Shown here: piece by piece, positions 18,874-27,445 of the stretch
Position numbering within the stretch: position 1 is the first letter of the stretch
Layout of the letters: the number at the start of each line of letters is the position of its first letter
NCBI GenBank assembly: GCA_027486585.1
Contig: JAIXOU010000110.1
Location: 1-64,000 of the forward strand
Length of the DNA: 64,000 nt
Source: Verrucomicrobiaceae bacterium
Lineage (GTDB): Bacteria; Verrucomicrobiota; Verrucomicrobiia; Verrucomicrobiales; Verrucomicrobiaceae
Direction: 5' to 3'
The notes under the pieces: model-generated
What the model saw: only the letters and a program-made list of their open reading frames with translations
Database searches by the model: none
What the model was told of the DNA's origin: nothing
Position numbers and translations under genes: made by a program

Positions 18874-19269
18874 TTAAGCTTTGAGGAGTTGGAGGACTTC
18901 CAGGATGCCCGTTTCGAGCACACGTACTTTGAAAACATAACGCTGACCGCGTTGGATATTGGCTTCCAGGCTAGCCGGAACAAGAACCGGCACAAAAGAG
19001 CCCGCCTCACTGATTTGCACGCTGAAGAGCCGATCACTGCCCTTCCAGCTATCAAGGCGATTGTCGATCGTGCCTTCGATCTTATAAGTGTTTCCGCTTA
19101 GTGCATTGGAGCTTTCTAGATACTCGTCCATGCTTAGTTGCGTTAGGCCCGTCATGGGGTCAGTGCCGCGGTTCAGCAGGGACCAGCCTCCCACAATGAT
19201 CCCTGCCAAAAGAGCTAGGATGGCGATGAGGTGGGCGGGTTTGATTCCAGATTGAGCGCGTCTTGCCAT
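18874..19269 (-). CDS. Small membrane-anchored protein of unknown function
   Basis: A 131-aa protein with one N-terminal membrane anchor (AHLIAILALLAGIIVGGWSLL, a helix from about residue 12) after a basic tip, which predicts a periplasmic body. The body is beta-rich (YKIEGTIDNRL, LFSVQISEAGSFVPVLVP, QRYVFKVRVLETGIL) and could be an OB-like fold; this is inference. It is the first gene of a two-gene unit with the 636-aa exported protein. The 154-bp gap to the divergent amine oxidase gene should hold both promoters. Confidence 0.7.
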   Translation of the reverse strand: MARRAQSGIKPAHLIAILALLAGIIVGGWSLLNRGTDPMTGLTQLSMDEYLESSNALSGNTYKIEGTIDNRLDSWKGSDRLFSVQISEAGSFVPVLVPASLEANIQRGQRYVFKVRVLETGILEVLQLLKA

Positions 19270-19423
19270 GAATTTTCGGAGAGATTAATGCATGAACTTA
19301 GCTGGAGTCGCCCAAAACAGCAACGCTTGGCTTTGTAGATGACCTTGATAAAAACCGATTCCTATTCCTTGTCACGGGGGCGGATGAATTTCCGAAGAGC
19401 TTCATAACCCACCTAATCTATCT

Positions 19424-20830
19424 ATGAATCCTCTAGCTTCACGCCGTTATTTTCTTCGTCAGTTCATCGCCACCACTTTGGCTGCGCCGTTGGCTTTAAA
19501 GTCAGCCCTCAGGCCTGAAACCCGTGTGCTCGTGATCGGGGCAGGGGTTTCGGGTTTGGCTGCTGCGCGTGATTTGAAGGCTGCGGGTTTCTCAGTGACG
19601 GTGCTAGAGGCCAGATCAAGGATCGGGGGGCGGGTAGTAACGGATCGCAGCACCTTTGGTTTGCCGGTCGAGCTGGGTGCTCAGTTTATTCATGGTCAAA
19701 GCAATGGTCGCACCCTGAATCCGATCTGGGACATTGCCAAGAATCAAGGTTGGTCAACGGTGCCTTTTAAGGCTGGAACAGGTCAAACTTATCGCAATGG
19801 TATTGCTTTCACAGCAGCCCAAGATGAGGCTTTTAATCAACTAGGTGAGGACTTTCTCGATTGGGTTATGGATGTTCTCAAAGAAAGCATCCTCGAAGAT
19901 AGCAACACAACGCACTCGATTGAAAACGCGATCCTTCAATTCAGCCGCGAACGCAAACTGACGCCGCAACAAAGCCTGGACTTACGAGGCTTCCTGGCTT
20001 TGGAGGTCGAGGGTGATTTAGGTGGCGACACACCACGCATTTCGACCGTTGGTTTTGATGAAGATCGGGAGTTTGCCGCGGGCGGTGATCAAATGATCAA
20101 AGAAGGCTATGATCAACTGCCAACGCTGCTCAGTCGTGGCATCAATGTCATCACAGACTGCGTCGTGCGCTCCATCAATTACGCTTCAAAGCCTATTCAT
20201 GTAGTGACAACCAAGGGTGCTTATGCCTGCGAGTACGTCCTGATTACCGTGCCTCTTGGGGTTCTTAAAAAAGGCAATATCAGCTTCATCCCTGCACTGC
20301 CGGCAGCCAAACGCACGGCCATCTCACGCATGAATATGGGGTTGCTGGACAAGGTGATTCTACGTTTCCCGCGCCGGTTCTGGCCAGAGGGGAACTGGTT
20401 TGCCAATATCGAGGGAGTAGATCCTTTTGGTTATGCCTTCTCGGCCCAGGAGTCGGTTCATCCCGGCAGCAATCTTCTGGTGGCTTGGCAATGCGGTCAG
20501 TTGGGAACTCAGCGTGAGGCGCTCACTGATGCGGCTTTGATTGCCTTGGTCATGACGGAAGTGCGACGTTGTTTTAAAGGTATCAGCGTGCCTGATCCTC
20601 TACAAACCGTGATTAGCCGCTGGTCCCAAGATCCTTTTTCAGGTGGCAGCTACAGCTTTCCTTGCACTGGCTCGCCCCGTAGCGACATCCGGGCGCTGGC
20701 CGCTTCGGTGAATCGGTCTCTCTATTTTGCTGGTGAGGCCACCAACGCCGATTATCCAGGCACCGTGCATGGTGCCTACCTCTCGGGAGTTCGGGAAGCC
20801 AAAGGCATCATCGCAGCAGCGGGAATTTGA
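19424..20830 (+). CDS. FAD-dependent amine oxidase family protein, Tat-exported
   Basis: A 468-aa flavoprotein of the monoamine/polyamine oxidase family. A twin-arginine type signal (SRRYFLRQF, residues 6-14) precedes the Rossmann dinucleotide motif VIGAGVSG (about 37-44) and the LEARSRIGGRV box that binds FAD. The C-terminal FAD box (LYFAGEATNADYPGTVHGAYLSG) is complete. It probably oxidises an amine to an aldehyde plus H2O2 and ammonia in the periplasm; the substrate is unknown. It stands alone, followed by the 90-bp repeat pair. Confidence 0.9.
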   Translation: MNPLASRRYFLRQFIATTLAAPLALKSALRPETRVLVIGAGVSGLAAARDLKAAGFSVTVLEARSRIGGRVVTDRSTFGLPVELGAQFIHGQSNGRTLNPIWDIAKNQGWSTVPFKAGTGQTYRNGIAFTAAQDEAFNQLGEDFLDWVMDVLKESILEDSNTTHSIENAILQFSRERKLTPQQSLDLRGFLALEVEGDLGGDTPRISTVGFDEDREFAAGGDQMIKEGYDQLPTLLSRGINVITDCVVRSINYASKPIHVVTTKGAYACEYVLITVPLGVLKKGNISFIPALPAAKRTAISRMNMGLLDKVILRFPRRFWPEGNWFANIEGVDPFGYAFSAQESVHPGSNLLVAWQCGQLGTQREALTDAALIALVMTEVRRCFKGISVPDPLQTVISRWSQDPFSGGSYSFPCTGSPRSDIRALAASVNRSLYFAGEATNADYPGTVHGAYLSGVREAKGIIAAAGI

Positions 20831-20847
20831 TGCTCGGGGGCACAGGG

Positions 20848-20938
20848 GGCGTGCCATTCGGAGCCGGGCGTGAGTAGGTTGAGCCCATCCTACGCTCTTC
20901 GAGCTTCGGAGGGCATTCTTCGCCTCCTAAAGTCGGCG
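20848..20938. repeat. Interspersed 90-bp repeat, copy 1
   Basis: Starts GGCGTGCCATTCGGAGCCGGG and ends CCTAAAGTCGGCG. It is a direct, imperfect copy of 20989-21080, most alike at the ends and in the GGAGGGCATTCTTCG core. It contains a short stem (GGAGG/CCTCC around GCATTCTTCG). It lies 18 bp after the amine oxidase stop. Confidence 0.85.
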
Positions 20939-20988
20939 CTATTCGCGGCAACAAAAAACACAGAATAAGAGACAGTACCTTTGCACGG

Positions 20989-21080
20989 GGCGTGCCATTC
21001 GAAGCCGGGCGGTAAACGATGCAGCCCGTCCTTCGCTCTTTGAGCTACGGAGGGCATTCTTCGCCCTCCTAAAGTCGGCG
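20989..21080. repeat. Interspersed 90-bp repeat, copy 2
   Basis: Second direct copy of the element at 20848-20938, 50 bp away. It ends 5 bp before the encoded 3' end of tRNA-Ser (21086), so a transcript reading out of the tRNA gene would run straight into it. Both copies carry a GGAGG/CCTCC stem. They are likely members of a genome-wide small repeat family; this cannot be tested inside the window. Confidence 0.85.
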
Positions 21081-21085
21081 AAGAA

Positions 21086-21173
21086 TGGCGGAAGGGGTGG
21101 GATTCGAACCCACGGTGAGTTTCCCCACGTCTGATTTCGAATCAGGTACATTCGACCACTCTGCCACCCTTCC
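21086..21173 (-). tRNA. tRNA-Ser (anticodon CGA)
   Basis: 88 nt read on the minus strand, with a perfect 7-bp acceptor stem (GGAAGGG with CCCTTCC) and CCA encoded at 21086-21088. The D-arm begins with the class II type TGGCAGAGTGG, and the variable arm is long with a GTGGGG/CTCAC-like stem. The T-arm is GTGGG-TTCGAAT-CCCAC. The anticodon loop TTCGAAA gives anticodon CGA (21137-21139), reading UCG. The first pair of the anticodon stem is a C-A mismatch. The long variable arm and the anticodon agree on serine. Confidence 0.97.
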
Positions 21174-21250
21174 GGTTGCAAATATCAGCGCACGCAGATT
21201 AACGCAGGCTTTGGACTTGGCAAGGCGCGGCTAAGATGTTTTTCAGCTCT

Positions 21251-21607
21251 TTATGAGATAAAGCTGATTTTGCCGACTTGACCTGCTGCCATGGCTGCGT
21301 GTTGAGCATCACTACATGCGCGGTCGATCGGTGCGTCCGGGGCGGCATCGCTGGCGGTGAGTAGGCCGTTGTCGATCATCCATTTTTCCACTTCTTCACC
21401 GCTGATGTCGGGGATCATGGTGCCATTGATCTCCACACAGGGGCTCAGGGGCTGACCACTCTTTTGTTCCATCTCCCAGCGAAAGGCTGGATTTTTGATG
21501 ATATCCTTTTCTTCAAAGGCTAGGTCGTATTTGCGGAAGATGGCGCGCACGCCTTCGCTCCAGCCGCAGTAGGTTTTCAGGTAAGCAGTGATTTTGGGTT
21601 GGCTCAT
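21251..21607 (-). CDS. Glutaredoxin-like protein
   Basis: A 118-aa thioredoxin-fold protein. The active site is YCGWSEG (C14), that is CGWS, a CxxS monothiol-type site. The second conserved region SPCVEINGTMIPDISGEEVEKWM matches the glutaredoxin cis-Pro/GG region in position. A C-terminal extension of about 30 residues (with one Cys) follows the core. It probably acts in glutathione- or thiol-dependent reduction or iron-sulfur handling. The neighbouring 138-aa gene is on the same strand, 62 bp upstream. Confidence 0.82.
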   Translation of the reverse strand: MSQPKITAYLKTYCGWSEGVRAIFRKYDLAFEEKDIIKNPAFRWEMEQKSGQPLSPCVEINGTMIPDISGEEVEKWMIDNGLLTASDAAPDAPIDRACSDAQHAAMAAGQVGKISFIS

Positions 21608-21669
21608 AATGTTTTAGGGTAATTTGTGATACGGAAGATGGCGGTGAAAGGTCGCAGTGAAACCGAAAA

Positions 21670-22086
21670 CTAATTGGCTGACGGATTCATTGGGACGGCG
21701 GCGGGGAGTGAAAATCGGGCAAACTCGGCGGCTCCGCGGGCACCTGGGATGATTGTCATGAGGCCTTTGTTCAGAGATTCAAAGAAGAACACAACGACTG
21801 CTCGTCCGTCCACTGAGGCACTGCCATGATGAAAGGCATGTCCTGGGACGGAGGATAGTTTGAGACGGTCCACCTTGACGGTTTTCCCCAGCGCAGCACA
21901 GGCGATCCGGTCGATGATGGGCGTCAGCATCGGCAGGGGCTGAGGTTGCCCCATTTGGATAAATTTCACATCTCCACCGAACTCTTCAATGAAGTAGTGA
22001 AAGGCTTTCTCATAGTCCGTCGGGTGCAACAGACGATCCTTCAGCACTTGCAGGTGCTTTGAAAGATCGCTGGAGGCCGTGTTCAT
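21670..22086 (-). CDS. Conserved hypothetical protein
   Basis: A 138-aa soluble protein without signal peptide or membrane segments. The N-terminal half is helical (LSKHLQVLKDRLLHPTDYEK). The C-terminal half reads as a beta sheet (FHHGSASVDGRAVVVFFFES). I do not recognise the family. It starts 6 bp after the dapL stop and is almost certainly co-transcribed with it, which hints at a housekeeping role but does not prove a part in lysine synthesis. Confidence 0.7.
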   Translation of the reverse strand: MNTASSDLSKHLQVLKDRLLHPTDYEKAFHYFIEEFGGDVKFIQMGQPQPLPMLTPIIDRIACAALGKTVKVDRLKLSSVPGHAFHHGSASVDGRAVVVFFFESLNKGLMTIIPGARGAAEFARFSLPAAVPMNPSAN

Positions 22087-22092
22087 GAGGGA

Positions 22093-23328
22093 TCAAGCAA
22101 GGGCGGCAATGCGGCGGCAAACTTCCTCGACATTGGCGCGGCTGTTAAAGGCGCTGATGCGGAAGTAGCCTTCACCGGCGCTGCCGAAGCCACTGCCGGG
22201 GGTGATGACGACGTTGGCTTCATTCAGCATCTTATCAAACATCTGCCAGCTGGTCAGGCCATTCGGGCAACCGACCCAAACGTAAGGGGCATTGACGCCA
22301 CCAAAAACGGTCAGACCTGCTTTGGTGCAGGCTTCAACCAGGAGCTTAGCATTGCCCATATAGTGCTCAATGAGAGCTGCGACTTGAGCTTTGCCTTCAC
22401 TGCTGTAAATGGCCTCAGCACCGCGCTGGACGATGTAGCTGACGCCGTTAAACTTGGTGCTGTGACGGCGGCTCCAGAGCGGATGTATGGCCAGCTTAGT
22501 GCCGTCTTTTTTCCTGCCCATCAAACCTTTGGGAATCACAACGATGGCGCAACGCACGCCGGTGAAGCCGCCATTCTTGGAGAAGCTGCGGAACTCGATG
22601 GCACAATCGCGTGCGCCTTCGATCTCATAAATGCTGCGTGGGATGCTTGGGTCTTGGATAAAGGCCTCGTAGGCAGCGTCGTAGAGAAGTGTGGTGCCAT
22701 TCGCCAGGGCGTATTTGACCCAGGCTTCGAGCTGAGCGCGAGTGGCTACGGCACCTGTTGGATTGTTGGGATAGCAAAGATAGGCCAAGTCCACAGGCAC
22801 GCTTGGGATCTCTGGGACAAAGCCATTTTCTGGGGTGCATTTCAGATAATGAAGACCTTCGTAAGCACCGCCTTCATCGGCTTCACCGGTGTTGCCCGCC
22901 ATGACGTTGGTGTCCACATAGACAGGGTAAACGGGGTCAGTAATAGCAGTGACGTTGCCTTGGCCAAAGATGTCCAAGATGTTGCCAGTATCGCACTTGC
23001 TACCGTCGGAAATGAAGATTTCATCGGCGTCGATGTTGATGCCGCGTGCCTTGAAGTCATGCTCGGCCACGGCATTGCGCAGGAAGTCGTAGCCCTGTTC
23101 TGGGCCGTAGCCTCGGAAGCTGCTGCGATCACCCATTTCATCCACGGCCTTGTGCATGGCGGCTCGGACTGCCTCAGGAAGAGATTCAGTGACATCACCG
23201 ATCCCGCAGCGGATCAGGCGTTTGGCGGCGTCTGCATTGCCTTCAGTGAAGGCCTTCACGCGACGGGCGATTTCAGGGAACAGGTATCCGGCTTTGAGTT
23301 TGAGGTAGTTTTCGTTGAGGTAGGCCAT
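22093..23328 (-). CDS. dapL: LL-diaminopimelate aminotransferase
   Basis: A 411-aa PLP enzyme that converts tetrahydrodipicolinate to LL-2,6-diaminopimelate in one step with glutamate, for lysine and peptidoglycan synthesis. The start [20 protein letters not shown] is diagnostic of DapL, as is [13 protein letters not shown]. The PLP lysine is K251 in [12 protein letters not shown], and the YPNNPTG motif is at about residues 186-192. DapL is typical of plants, Chlamydiae, Verrucomicrobia and some other bacteria, which supports the taxonomic guess. Confidence 0.96.
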   Translation of the reverse strand: MAYLNENYLKLKAGYLFPEIARRVKAFTEGNADAAKRLIRCGIGDVTESLPEAVRAAMHKAVDEMGDRSSFRGYGPEQGYDFLRNAVAEHDFKARGINIDADEIFISDGSKCDTGNILDIFGQGNVTAITDPVYPVYVDTNVMAGNTGEADEGGAYEGLHYLKCTPENGFVPEIPSVPVDLAYLCYPNNPTGAVATRAQLEAWVKYALANGTTLLYDAAYEAFIQDPSIPRSIYEIEGARDCAIEFRSFSKNGGFTGVRCAIVVIPKGLMGRKKDGTKLAIHPLWSRRHSTKFNGVSYIVQRGAEAIYSSEGKAQVAALIEHYMGNAKLLVEACTKAGLTVFGGVNAPYVWVGCPNGLTSWQMFDKMLNEANVVITPGSGFGSAGEGYFRISAFNSRANVEEVCRRIAALA

Positions 23329-23409
23329 GGTAAGAAAAGAGAATCCCAGTCTGGCAAGAGGTCGCGATCTTGCAAGTGGGGGGATTGAAGTTGAGGAAGA
23401 CGGTAGAGG

Positions 23410-23751
23410 TCAGGGCTTCCCGATGAGTTCATTCAGTCCCTCAATGACCTGCTTCACTTCGGTGGGATGACAAGTGGCCAATTTTCCTGCAAGCCGCTGT
23501 GTGGAAATGGTCCTAATTTGTGAGATCTTCACCCAAGTCCGCTTTGGTAATGAAGTTTTTGTTATCTCCAGTGTAAGCGGGAATCCAGCTCGAGGTTCTG
23601 CGCTGGTTAATGCTACGGCAACCACGGTGCCAGATCGATCATTGAAGGCTTGGCGGCTTAGAATCAGGACAGGTCTTCTCCCTGCTTGTTCGTGTCCGAC
23701 GGTCGGATCAAGGTCAGCCCAGTAGATGTCGCCTCTTAATATGCTGGCCAT
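23410..23751 (-). CDS. MazF/PemK-type mRNA endonuclease toxin
   Basis: A 113-aa toxin of the MazF fold: RGDIYWADLDPTVGHEQAGRRPVLILS at the N-terminus (the G-x-E-Q-x-GxRP loop forms the active site), then VVAVALTS and the conserved RTISTQRL region. Family members cleave mRNA at short sequences. It overlaps the upstream antitoxin gene by 16 bp, the usual arrangement. This is one of two complete toxin-antitoxin pairs in the window. Confidence 0.9.
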   Translation of the reverse strand: MASILRGDIYWADLDPTVGHEQAGRRPVLILSRQAFNDRSGTVVAVALTSAEPRAGFPLTLEITKTSLPKRTWVKISQIRTISTQRLAGKLATCHPTEVKQVIEGLNELIGKP

Positions 23752-23978
23752 TCGGTAAGTTCCGTTGAAAGCCCAATGTCAGCAAAGGCCTGCTCTTCAG
23801 TCGGATCGAGCTTCGCACATTCTCGGCTCAAAGCGTCTTCATCAAGACGCTCGATCTGCTCGGAAACGGCGATTTGAAAGATCTCGCTACGGCTACGAAA
23901 CAGTTTTCGACTCACGAGGGAGTCAACCCTTTTGAGTAGTAAGGGCTCAATGGAAATGGCGATCTTGGCGGCGCTCAT
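23736..23978 (-). CDS. Ribbon-helix-helix antitoxin of the MazF pair
   Basis: An 80-aa protein with an N-terminal RHH motif (AKIAISIEPLLLKRVDSLVSRKLFRSRSEIFQ), in which the strand binds the operator DNA. An acidic C-terminal tail (LDPTEEQAFADIGL) probably wraps the toxin. It is encoded directly upstream of and overlapping the mazF-like gene. Autoregulation of the pair is expected from the family; no operator was recognised by eye. Confidence 0.87.
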   Translation of the reverse strand: MSAAKIAISIEPLLLKRVDSLVSRKLFRSRSEIFQIAVSEQIERLDEDALSRECAKLDPTEEQAFADIGLSTELTEWPAY

Positions 23979-24037
23979 ACTGTAGTAATACCGGCGAGTT
24001 AATGGAAATCAATATAAAGGCCGTTAGAGGAAACGAA

Positions 24038-24065
24038 AAAACCCAGCACGGGAGTCCTGGGTTTT
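24038..24065 (-). terminator. Intrinsic terminator of fba
   Basis: AAAACCCAG (24038-24046) pairs with CTGGGTTTT (24057-24065) around a 10-nt loop. Read on the minus strand, the stem is followed by a T-run (TTTTTTCG). It lies 23 bp past the aldolase stop (24089), so it ends fba transcription. It is also just upstream of the MazF-pair promoter region. Confidence 0.85.
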
Positions 24066-24088
24066 AACGAAGTATCTGGGAAGACGTT

Positions 24089-25120
24089 TTAGACTGTGCC
24101 AAAGATGGTCTTGCCAGTGCTGAGGAGGTCGTTGCAGGCTTCCTTCATGCGCTCACAAAGACCTTGCTCACCCTTTTTGAGGTAGCCGCGTGGATCGTAG
24201 GCTTTTTTGTCGCCCACTTCGCCGTCGATTTTCAGTACACCTGCGTAGTTCTTCATCATGTGGTCCACGATCGGACGGGTGAAGGCGTATTGAGTGTCGG
24301 TGTCGATGTTCATTTTCACGACGCCATAGTCCAGGGTCTCGCGGATCTCTTCCAGAGGTGTGCCGCTGCCGCCGTGGAAAACGAGGTCCATCTCAGCAAC
24401 TGCGCCATATTTAGCGGTCACAGCGGCTTGGCCATCTTTGAGGATAGTTGGCTTCAGCTTTACAGCGCCTGGTTTATAGCTGCCGTGGACGTTGCCAAAG
24501 GTGGCTGCAAACATGAAGCGTCCAACGCCATTGAGGGTCTCATAAACGGTGAGCATGTCCTCAGGGGTGGTGTAAAGCTTGTCATTCGAGACACCAGAGG
24601 TGTCGTGTCCGTCTTCTTCACCACCGACGACGCCAGCTTCGATCTCGAGGATGATCTCCAGCGCAGCACATTCGGCGAGGAGTTCTTTGGAGATTTTCAG
24701 GTTGTCTTCCAGGGGTAGTTCCGAGCCGTCAAACATGTGGCTGTTGAAAAGATTGCCTTTGCCAGCTTCACGACGCGCTTTGGTAGCAGCGATCAGGGGC
24801 TTGAGGAATTTTTCGACGTTCTTCGGATGGCAGTGATCCGTGTGCAGGGCAACCAGCACGTCATATTTGGCAGCTAGGGTATGCACGGCTTCTGCCAGCA
24901 CGATGGCACCCAGAGCCATGTCTTTGACGGAGGTGCCTGAGGCAAATTCGCCGCCACCTGTGGAAACTTGGATAATACCGTCCGATTTGGACTCTGCGAA
25001 GGCCTTCAGGGCACCATTGATCGTGGGCAGTGAGGTGACGTTAATGGCAGGGTAGGCATAGCCGCCTTTCTGGGCGGAATCCAGCATGGCGCGGTATTGA
25101 GCGGGGGTAGCAACGGGCAT
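24089..25120 (-). CDS. fba: Class II fructose-1,6-bisphosphate aldolase
   Basis: A 343-aa zinc enzyme of glycolysis and gluconeogenesis that interconverts fructose-1,6-bisphosphate with DHAP and glyceraldehyde-3-phosphate. The catalytic Asp and a zinc His are in LHTDHCHPKN (D95, H96). A further zinc region is GNVHGSYKPG, and the phosphate loop is FHGGSGTP, followed by KMNIDTDTQYAFTRP. Length fits the FbaA subgroup. It stands as a single gene with its own terminator and a candidate promoter at 25151-25179. Confidence 0.96.
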   Translation of the reverse strand: MPVATPAQYRAMLDSAQKGGYAYPAINVTSLPTINGALKAFAESKSDGIIQVSTGGGEFASGTSVKDMALGAIVLAEAVHTLAAKYDVLVALHTDHCHPKNVEKFLKPLIAATKARREAGKGNLFNSHMFDGSELPLEDNLKISKELLAECAALEIILEIEAGVVGGEEDGHDTSGVSNDKLYTTPEDMLTVYETLNGVGRFMFAATFGNVHGSYKPGAVKLKPTILKDGQAAVTAKYGAVAEMDLVFHGGSGTPLEEIRETLDYGVVKMNIDTDTQYAFTRPIVDHMMKNYAGVLKIDGEVGDKKAYDPRGYLKKGEQGLCERMKEACNDLLSTGKTIFGTV

Positions 25121-25150
25121 TTCGTGTGTGTGTTAGGGGTTCAGTCCCGC

Positions 25151-25179
25151 ATAAGAAGCAAGAAAGGGGCCGGGTGCAA
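25151..25179 (-). promoter_or_regulatory. Candidate sigma-70 type promoter of fba
   Basis: On the minus strand TTGCAC (25174-25179) and TCTTAT (25151-25156) are separated by exactly 17 nt, 30 nt upstream of the fba ATG. The -35 box is good and the -10 box matches 4 of 6 consensus positions. It lies in the 202-bp divergent region shared with ruvX. This is a weak prediction made by eye. Confidence 0.35.
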
Positions 25180-25322
25180 CAGATCTGAAAATTCAGCTCT
25201 TACATTTGAATTCCCTTTTCCGTGGGTTGCTGAGATTTGATGCAGCGGACTGATTTTAAAGTGGGTATTCGCAGTGCTTGCTAGCCTCAAAGTCAGAGGT
25301 TATGAGATGAGACCATTACTCT

Positions 25323-25814
25323 ATGCCTCGAATTCTCGCCATTGATCACGGAACTGTCCGCATCGGTCTCGCCATCAGTGACGAGATGGAGTTGGTGGCT
25401 AGTCCGTTGAAGACTTTGGACGCGCAGAGTGCGCCGGAGCGGGAGATAGCGCGAATTGTTCAGGAAAAGCTGGTGGGCACGATTGTTATCGGGATGCCTT
25501 TTCACATGAATGGCCAGCGCGGAGAGGCAGCACAGCGAGTGGAAAAATTTGCCACGCTTTTGGGCAAGACACTGCAGCATGAGGTGCCGATTGAATTTGT
25601 CGATGAGCGACTGTCTTCAGTAGAGGCTGAAGCTTCAATGTCACGAGCTGGCATCACGGGAAAGCGCGAGCGAAATGAGATTGTCGATCAACTTGCGGCG
25701 GTGGTGATTTTACAGGACTTTCTCAATAGCCAACGTGGGCCAGCAGGCTTCTTGCTGCCCGATAACGCCTACGACCTGGAGTGGACTGATGAGCCGAAGC
25801 GACGTCGAAAGTAA
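25323..25814 (+). CDS. ruvX: YqgF/RuvX family pre-16S rRNA nuclease / Holliday-junction resolvase-like protein
   Basis: A 163-aa RNase-H-fold protein. The motifs are complete: AIDHGTVRIGLAISD with the first catalytic Asp (D7), VIGMPFHMNG, and VDERLSSVEAE with the catalytic Asp/Glu, followed by VDQLAAVVILQDFL. Bacterial YqgF is implicated in 16S rRNA 5'-end processing. It overlaps truA by 26 bp, so the two RNA-related genes are translationally coupled. Confidence 0.92.
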   Translation: MPRILAIDHGTVRIGLAISDEMELVASPLKTLDAQSAPEREIARIVQEKLVGTIVIGMPFHMNGQRGEAAQRVEKFATLLGKTLQHEVPIEFVDERLSSVEAEASMSRAGITGKRERNEIVDQLAAVVILQDFLNSQRGPAGFLLPDNAYDLEWTDEPKRRRK

Positions 25815-26619
25815 TCTTGGGTTTAATCAGGGACCAAAGCCGGGTTTTAAACGATTACGGCTGACCTTGGCTTATTGTGGCACGCCTTGGAAGGGCTGGC
25901 AGAGTCAGCCTGAGGGGGAGACCGTTCAGGGTAAACTGGCTGCGGCGATGTTGCGCTCCATCAAATGCGTGATTGATGTCCAAGGCAGTGGCCGCACGGA
26001 TGCAGGAGTTCACGCGATGGGCCAAGTGGCGCATTGTGATGTGCCGGACACCCTTGGCATGACGACAGAGGGCTGGCTTAGTGCGCTGAATGCTTGCCTG
26101 CCACTGACCATCCGTGTCACTGAGGTGCAGTTTTGTGAGCCAACGTTTCACGCCCGATTTTCCGCGATTGGGAAAATCTATCGCTATCGGATTTGGCGGC
26201 CTTACTTGCTCTCTGCCTTTGAGTCGGATCGTGCCTGGCATGTCTATGGGCCTCTAGATATGGTGGCACTGAGAGACTGTGCAAAGAAGCTTGTCGGCAC
26301 GCATAATTTTGTTCGCCTTTCAGCCAATCGCGGGGATCTGCCGGAGACCGTTCGGCGCACGCTGCCTGAAAAAACGACTCGGACGATTCAGCGTGTGGAG
26401 ATTCATGAACAAGGCGATTTTTTAGAACTAGAGTTCGAGGGCGACGGCTTTCTCTATAAAATGGTGCGGCTCATGGTCGGAAGTCTGATTCATGTCGCAC
26501 GAGGGCGATCCACGCAGGCCTGGTTCAACGATTTACTCATCAGCAGTGAAGGCCTGCAAAGTCACCAGACAGCGCCAGCTTGTGGTCTCTACCTCGTGAA
26601 GGTCAAGTATCCTGACTGA
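25789..26619 (+). CDS. truA: tRNA pseudouridine(38-40) synthase
   Basis: A 276-aa TruA that converts uridines 38-40 in the tRNA anticodon stem-loop to pseudouridine. The catalytic Asp is in GSGRTDAGVHAMGQ. Further family blocks are YRYRIW, the THNFVRLSA region, and FLYKMVRLMVGSLIHVARG. The frame opens at 25735, but that would overlap ruvX by 80 bp; ATG 25789 gives a normal N-terminus and a 26-bp overlap. The stop is immediately followed, convergently, by the dioxygenase-like gene. Confidence 0.93.
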   Translation: MSRSDVESNLGFNQGPKPGFKRLRLTLAYCGTPWKGWQSQPEGETVQGKLAAAMLRSIKCVIDVQGSGRTDAGVHAMGQVAHCDVPDTLGMTTEGWLSALNACLPLTIRVTEVQFCEPTFHARFSAIGKIYRYRIWRPYLLSAFESDRAWHVYGPLDMVALRDCAKKLVGTHNFVRLSANRGDLPETVRRTLPEKTTRTIQRVEIHEQGDFLELEFEGDGFLYKMVRLMVGSLIHVARGRSTQAWFNDLLISSEGLQSHQTAPACGLYLVKVKYPD

Positions 26620-26620
26620 A

Positions 26621-27328
26621 TCAGCGTTTTGGCGGTGGTCCACCACGGCGCTTTTCAGGATCTTCAGGCGTCAGGCCAACAACGATATCCCAAGTGGCCA
26701 CAAGCTCCTGGCTGTCGCTTGTTAGGGGCTTGAAATCACGAATGACAGACAGTCTTTGTTGCTCGTCTGCGATACGCTTGAGGAGACCGTCTGTCTCGTT
26801 TTGCGGTTCTCCAGCAAAATAGAGTTGGGTGGTTAGCAGGCGCTTTCCATTTTGCAGCACAGCGATGTGAAAATGTCGCGTGCGGCCCGGATAAACGGCG
26901 GGCTTAATGGTGCGGAAACGGTATTCACCTTTCTCATTGGTGGTGATTTTACCAAATCCCTGGAATTGCGGGTCGCGCTCTTTTCCCTTCGGTGCGCCCT
27001 TGCTATGGATGTAACAGCCATTGGTGTCCGCCTGCCATAATTCTACAGAGGTGCCGTTCAGGGCTTTGCCATCGACATCCAGCACACGGCCGCCGAACTC
27101 TGTAATGATGCCAGTCGCAGGTGCCTGGTTTCCTAATATCTGGAGTAAATTATTGTCCTGATCCAACGGTAGATGGTCTGGGTAATAAGGGCCTTCGGTG
27201 GCGCGTGGCGTTAGAGTGAGTGCTTCCGCATAGACGCTTTGAGTTATGATGCCACCTGTCGTTAACAGTAGGCTGTGCAGTAGCTTTCTACGGCTTTGAG
27301 AAATGTGGAAACTGGCTGGAAAATTCAT
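26621..27328 (-). CDS. Intradiol ring-cleavage dioxygenase-like protein, exported
   Basis: A 235-aa protein with a signal containing SRRKLLHSLLL (Tat-like) and a beta-sandwich intradiol dioxygenase domain. The four iron(III) ligands of the family are visible: Tyr in EGPYYP, and Tyr plus the two His of VYPGRTRHFHI. The VELWQAD motif is also typical. Relatives act on catechol or protocatechuate, but exported members of this group often have unknown substrates. ATG 27328 is chosen because it precedes the signal. It is divergent from the His-rich repeat gene (117-bp gap). Confidence 0.85.
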   Translation of the reverse strand: MNFPASFHISQSRRKLLHSLLLTTGGIITQSVYAEALTLTPRATEGPYYPDHLPLDQDNNLLQILGNQAPATGIITEFGGRVLDVDGKALNGTSVELWQADTNGCYIHSKGAPKGKERDPQFQGFGKITTNEKGEYRFRTIKPAVYPGRTRHFHIAVLQNGKRLLTTQLYFAGEPQNETDGLLKRIADEQQRLSVIRDFKPLTSDSQELVATWDIVVGLTPEDPEKRRGGPPPKR

Positions 27329-27445
27329 GAGTTCAGGAATCAAACGCCGATGGCCGAGGAAGGTTGCAAGACGACTACACAAAAAAGAAATCCAGTGACG
27401 TTAGATCAAAGCAGGCCGCAATCGGCATCAACCCAACACACTCCC

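Noticed and set aside
22363-23388. 341-aa plus-strand ORF opposite dapL
   Set aside because: Fully antisense to dapL, whose motifs are unmistakable; no recognisable protein features.
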